This document shows, one piece after another, positions 59,690 through 64,000 of a stretch of 64,000 nt of DNA. A model generated the notes under the pieces. That model made no database searches. It was given only the letters and a program-made list of their open reading frames with translations, and had not been told where the DNA came from. A program made the translations under genes and the position numbers. The stretch is from Nemania diffusa (lineage: Eukaryota; Ascomycota; Sordariomycetes; Xylariales; Xylariaceae): contig JBBPUQ010000004.1 of the NCBI GenBank assembly GCA_038501195.1, forward strand, positions 806,001 to 870,000, in the 5' to 3' direction. Every line of letters starts with the position of its first letter. Position 1 is the stretch's first letter.

Positions 59690-61000
59690 ACTAGTTTTTT
59701 TAATATTTAATTAAATGTTTTTTTTATATAAATATTTATTAAATTATTTTTATTATTAATTTAATATATTTTTATAATTTTATAATTTTTATATATTTTT
59801 TAAAATAATATAATATTAATTATAAATTGTTTTTTTATATAGTTTTTAATTTAATTAAATATTTATATAAAAATTTAAAATTAATATATATAACTAATAA
59901 TATAATTAATAGTTTTATTATATAAATAATTTTTTAAAAAGTTATATTAAATATAATAATATAATTAAATTTATTAATTATATTATATAGCTTATTTATT
60001 AATATATTATATATAATTTATTTATATTTAATTAAATTTTAATAAATAATATTATTTTTAATTATAAAAATATTTTTTATATAGTTTTTATTAGTTAATA
60101 TAATTATAAATTTATTATTATTTTTATATATTTAATATTTTAATGTTATTTTTTAATAACTTTTAAATTTATATAGTAATTAATAAATTATATAATATTT
60201 TTAATTAATATATTAATATAATATATATTTTTTAAATTTATTAAATAATATATTATTAAAAATAATTTTTTATATAAAAATTAATAATATATAATTGTTT
60301 AATTTGTTTTTATTAAATAAAAAAGAAATTTTATTTATTTATTTAAATTTTGTTTTTATTAAATTTAATAAAATATTTAAATATTAATTTTATTTTTAGT
60401 TTTATATAAAATAATAACTTAGTTTTTTTTTTATATAAAAATTTTTTAAATATAATATTAAAAATATTGTTTATTTAAAATTTTATAATTATAAATTTAT
60501 TACATTTTTTTTTAGTATATAATAAATATAAATTATATATAAATATTTTTATATTTAATTTTTAATAGTAATATTTATAATAAATTTTATATTAATATAG
60601 TTTTAATTTAATTAATTTATATAATAATTATATAATTTAAAATATAATATTTATTAAATATTTGTTTTTTAGTTTTTTTAATAAATAAATATAAATTTTT
60701 TAGTTTAATTTATTATATAATTATATATATATTTAAAAAATATTTTATAATTTTATATATATATTATAATTTTAAATTAACAATAGTTTTAAAATTATAA
60801 TAAATTATTAATTTATATATTAAATTATTAATATTTATATAAAAATTTAAATTTTATTATTATTTTTATAACTTTATATAATTAATTTAAATTTTTTATA
60901 TAATTTAATTATTTTATTTTTAATTTTTTATATAAATTTAATTTAAAAAATTTTTATTTAATTATATTAATTTAAATTATATTATATAAATTAAAATATA
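59690..61000. repeat. Copy B of the diverged direct repeat
   Basis: Counterpart of copy A. It contains the uninterrupted sequence AATATAATATTAATTATAA at about 59807-59825, which corresponds to the site where copy A carries the 301-bp insertion. Low complexity makes edges uncertain, but matched words such as TGTTTTTTTATAT follow in the same order in both copies. Confidence 0.55.
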
Positions 61001-64000
61001 TTTTAAATTATTAATATATTTATTTTAATTATATTTAATTATTTAAAAAATATATTAAATATAATAATTGTTTTATTTTATTTTAATTATATAATTAAAG
61101 TATAATTATTAACTTTTTTTAATATAAAATATTAATTATTAATAAATATAAATAATTTTTTTAATTTGTTTTTATATTAAAATTACAATTATTTAATAAT
61201 TTAAAAAAAATTATATAAAAAGTTATTTTTTTTATATAATAAATTAAATATAGCTTTTTATTAATAATATAATTTAATTTATATATAATAAAACTTAGTT
61301 GATTTATTTATTTTATTAACTATAATATTATAATTTTTAATTATAAAAATTTTATATAGTTTTATTTAATTTTTTTATTTTTTTTATATTATAATTTTAT
61401 TTTAAAAAAATAAAAAAAATATTTTATATAATAATATTAGTTTATTTTTAATTTATATAACTTAATTAATATTAATTTTATATAAATATTTTTTAATATT
61501 TTTATAACTTTTTATATAACTTGTATTTTTTAAATAATTTTTAATAAAAAAAATAAATTGCTATTAATTTTAAAATAAATTTTAAAAATTAATAAAATAA
61601 ATATAAAATTATTTAATTTAATTATATTATTTAAAATTTTTATAGCTATTTATAATATTGTTTTTTTATTTATATAATAATTAATTTTTTTATATAAAAT
61701 ATTAAATATATAATAAAATAATATATATATTTATTTAATTTTTTTAATAATTTAATATATTTTAATAAATATTTTTTTATATAAAACTTTAACTAGTTAT
61801 ATATTATTGCAAAATTTTTTAAATAAAAAATTTATATTAAAATTATATATAATAGAATTAAATAATTTTTAATATATTTAAATTTTAAAAATTTAGCTAT
61901 TTAAAATAAAATATTTATATTAATTATATATAAAATTAATTATTTATTAATTTATATAATATTAATAATTATTTTATAATTAAAGTTATATTTATTTTTT
62001 AGCGAAAATTTAAATTTTTTTATAATTTAATTATATAATTAATAATAATAACAAAACTTTTTGATTTTTTTAAAATATTAAAATATTAATATTATTATAT
62101 TTAGTTTTTTATAATAACTTTATAAATTTTTTAATATAAAAATATTTAAATTAATAATATAATTTTTAAAGTTTTTATTTTATAAAATAATTTATAGTTT
62201 TTAATTAATTAATATTAAAAAATAAATATTTTTATTTTTATATAATTAATATTATTATAATATTTTATTATATAATTATATTTTATATATTATTAAAATA
62301 AATATATAGTTGATTTATATTTTATAGTAATAATAAAAATAAAATCGATATATTTAAAATATAAAATTTAATTAATTTAATTAATATTAAAATTGTTATA
62401 ATATTTATAATTTTAAAACTTTTAATATTATTAAATTAAATTATTATATTATTTAAAGTTTAATTTATTTATATAAAAAAGTTTTTTTATATAAAAGTTT
62501 TAATTTAAGTTTTTTTAATAGTTAAAATTTTAATTATATTAATATTTTATAAAATATTTTAATATTTTATATTATATTAATTATTTAAATAGAAATTATT
62601 TAATATTAATATTTAATTTTAAATATATATATCTTTTTTTATTATATAATAAAAATATATTAAATTTATTAAAAATTAAACTATTTTATTTTTAATTTTA
62701 AAATTTAAATTATTATTAAATTTATTATTATATAAAAAGTTTTTATTATTTTTATAATTTAATATAAATATATTATATTTTTTATATAATAAAGTTTTTT
62801 ATTTTAAAATATTATATATAATAAAATATTGTTTTTTTATTTTTGATTTTTTTTATTAGCTATAATTAATAAATTAATAATTAAACTATTTATAAATAAA
62901 GCATTTTTTATTATTTTTATTATTTTTATTATATAATTGTTATAGTTTTTAATAAAAGTTTTTTTTTAAACTATAATTATAAAATTGTTTTAAATATTTA
63001 ATATTATATTATTTATTAATAAAATAAATATTTATTATATAATAATAGTTTATTTTTTAATTAAAAAAAATCTATAATATTATTTATAAATTAAAAAATA
63101 AAGCTTTATATATAAATTTTTAATTAATTAAAATAAATTTATATTTAAATATATTAAAATATATTTATATAACTATTATATAAAATAATATTTTTTTATA
63201 ATAGTTAAATTTTAAAATATATTATATAAATTAAAATTGATTAATTATAATTTTTAATATTTTAAATATTATTTTTATTAAGTTATTTTATTTTATTTAT
63301 ATAAAAATAATAATAATTTAATTAGTTTAATATTAATTATAATTAATTGTTATATTAAAATAATTATTAAATATTATATAAATTTTATTTTATTTATATA
63401 TTAAATCAATATAATTAAAATAATATTATTTAATTTTTTTTTTAATATAAAAAAAAATATTATATAATATTATTTTTTAATAATTTTAAATTAATAATAT
63501 ATTAAAATAAAAATTTAAATTTTATTATATAATATATTATATAGTTTATTGTTATAATTTTAATTAAATTGTTCTATTTTAATAAATATAATAAATTAAA
63601 TTATTTTAATTAAATTATTATAAATAATTTAAATAAAAAAAAATTTATATAATCGATTTTTATATATAAATAAAAATATAAAATATATAGTAAAAATTTT
63701 AAAAATAAATATAAATTTTTAAATTTTTGTTTATATAAAAAAAAAAAAAATTTAATTATTTATATTAAATATTAAAATATATATTAATATTATTAGTTTT
63801 AATATAACTAGTTATAATATTAAATAATTTATTTATATACTTAAAAGTTTTAATATATTTATTAATATAAATATTAAAACTATTTATATAAATATATTAT
63901 TATTTGATTTTTTATTATTATTATTATTGCTAAATTTTTTAAATATATATATAAATTTATTATTATATATATTTTTATATATTTTGATTTTTTATTATTT

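Larger units (their letters stand above)
56291..64000. other. Extreme A/T-rich desert, no genes
   Basis: Apart from the insertion at 57544-57844, whole lines of 60 bases often hold no G or C at all, or one or two. Remaining G and C sit mostly in short words such as AGTT, AACT and TGTT. No open frame of note and no mitochondrial gene motif was seen. It reaches the end of the window, so its full size is unknown. Candidates are centromeric or other heterochromatic DNA made A/T-rich by mutation of repeats. Internal repetition at about 1.9-kb spacing is annotated separately. Confidence 0.85.

Noticed and set aside
56291..64000. Mitochondrial DNA or a nuclear mitochondrial insert
   Set aside because: No mitochondrial gene, tRNA or rRNA signature was visible, and the A/T level is higher than typical fungal mitochondrial DNA.

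Overview
The window is nuclear DNA of a filamentous ascomycete, most likely a Sordariomycete (inferred from the wording of the proteins, not tested). Genes carry short introns (about 50-165 nt) with GTAAGT/GTATGT-like donors, CTAAC/CTGAC-like branch sites and TAG/CAG acceptors. They lie singly on both strands, and intergenic DNA is rich in TAGG/CCTA and GTAC words. No bacterial operon, CRISPR array, rRNA or convincing tRNA was seen.

Layout. 1-6.2 kb: gene-poor DNA with a 27-G run. 6.2-46.4 kb: housekeeping block. In order: DDHD-type phospholipase A1 (-), PPS1-like dual-specificity phosphatase (+), autophagy PROPPIN Atg18 (-), tRNA wybutosine enzyme Ppm2/TYW4 (+), 2-oxoglutarate dehydrogenase E1 (-), TFIIH subunit Tfb1 (+), an unrecognised Ser-rich protein with a Cys-rich tail (+), Cia1 (-), an MHYT-domain membrane protein (+), mitochondrial FAD glycerol-3-phosphate dehydrogenase (+), and an RGS-domain protein (-) whose frame is cut by one TAG. 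Exon joins were worked out by hand; for the eight genes with introns the joined lengths are whole codons.

46.4-55.2 kb: gene desert with microsatellites. 55.2-64 kb: a change of state. A 264-bp MITE-like element with 30-bp perfect inverted ends and a 7-bp target duplication is followed by a 52-bp tandem repeat whose successive units lose C to T, then a 7-bp A/T array about 470 bp long, then about 7.7 kb that is almost pure A/T to the window end. Inside this desert is a 301-bp TG...CA insertion with a 5-bp target duplication, read as a solo LTR. A diverged second copy of the surrounding sequence, about 1.9 kb further on, preserves the empty site.

The genes do not form one pathway. They cover mitochondrial energy metabolism (kgd1, gut2), lipid and autophagy membranes (DDHD, Atg18), signalling (PPS1, RGS, MHYT), tRNA modification, transcription/repair (Tfb1) and Fe-S assembly (Cia1). 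The most unusual signal is the A/T boundary: C-to-T change there is not confined to CpA, and the desert is more A/T-rich than the CpA-directed repeat-induced point mutation (RIP) known from fungi normally gives.
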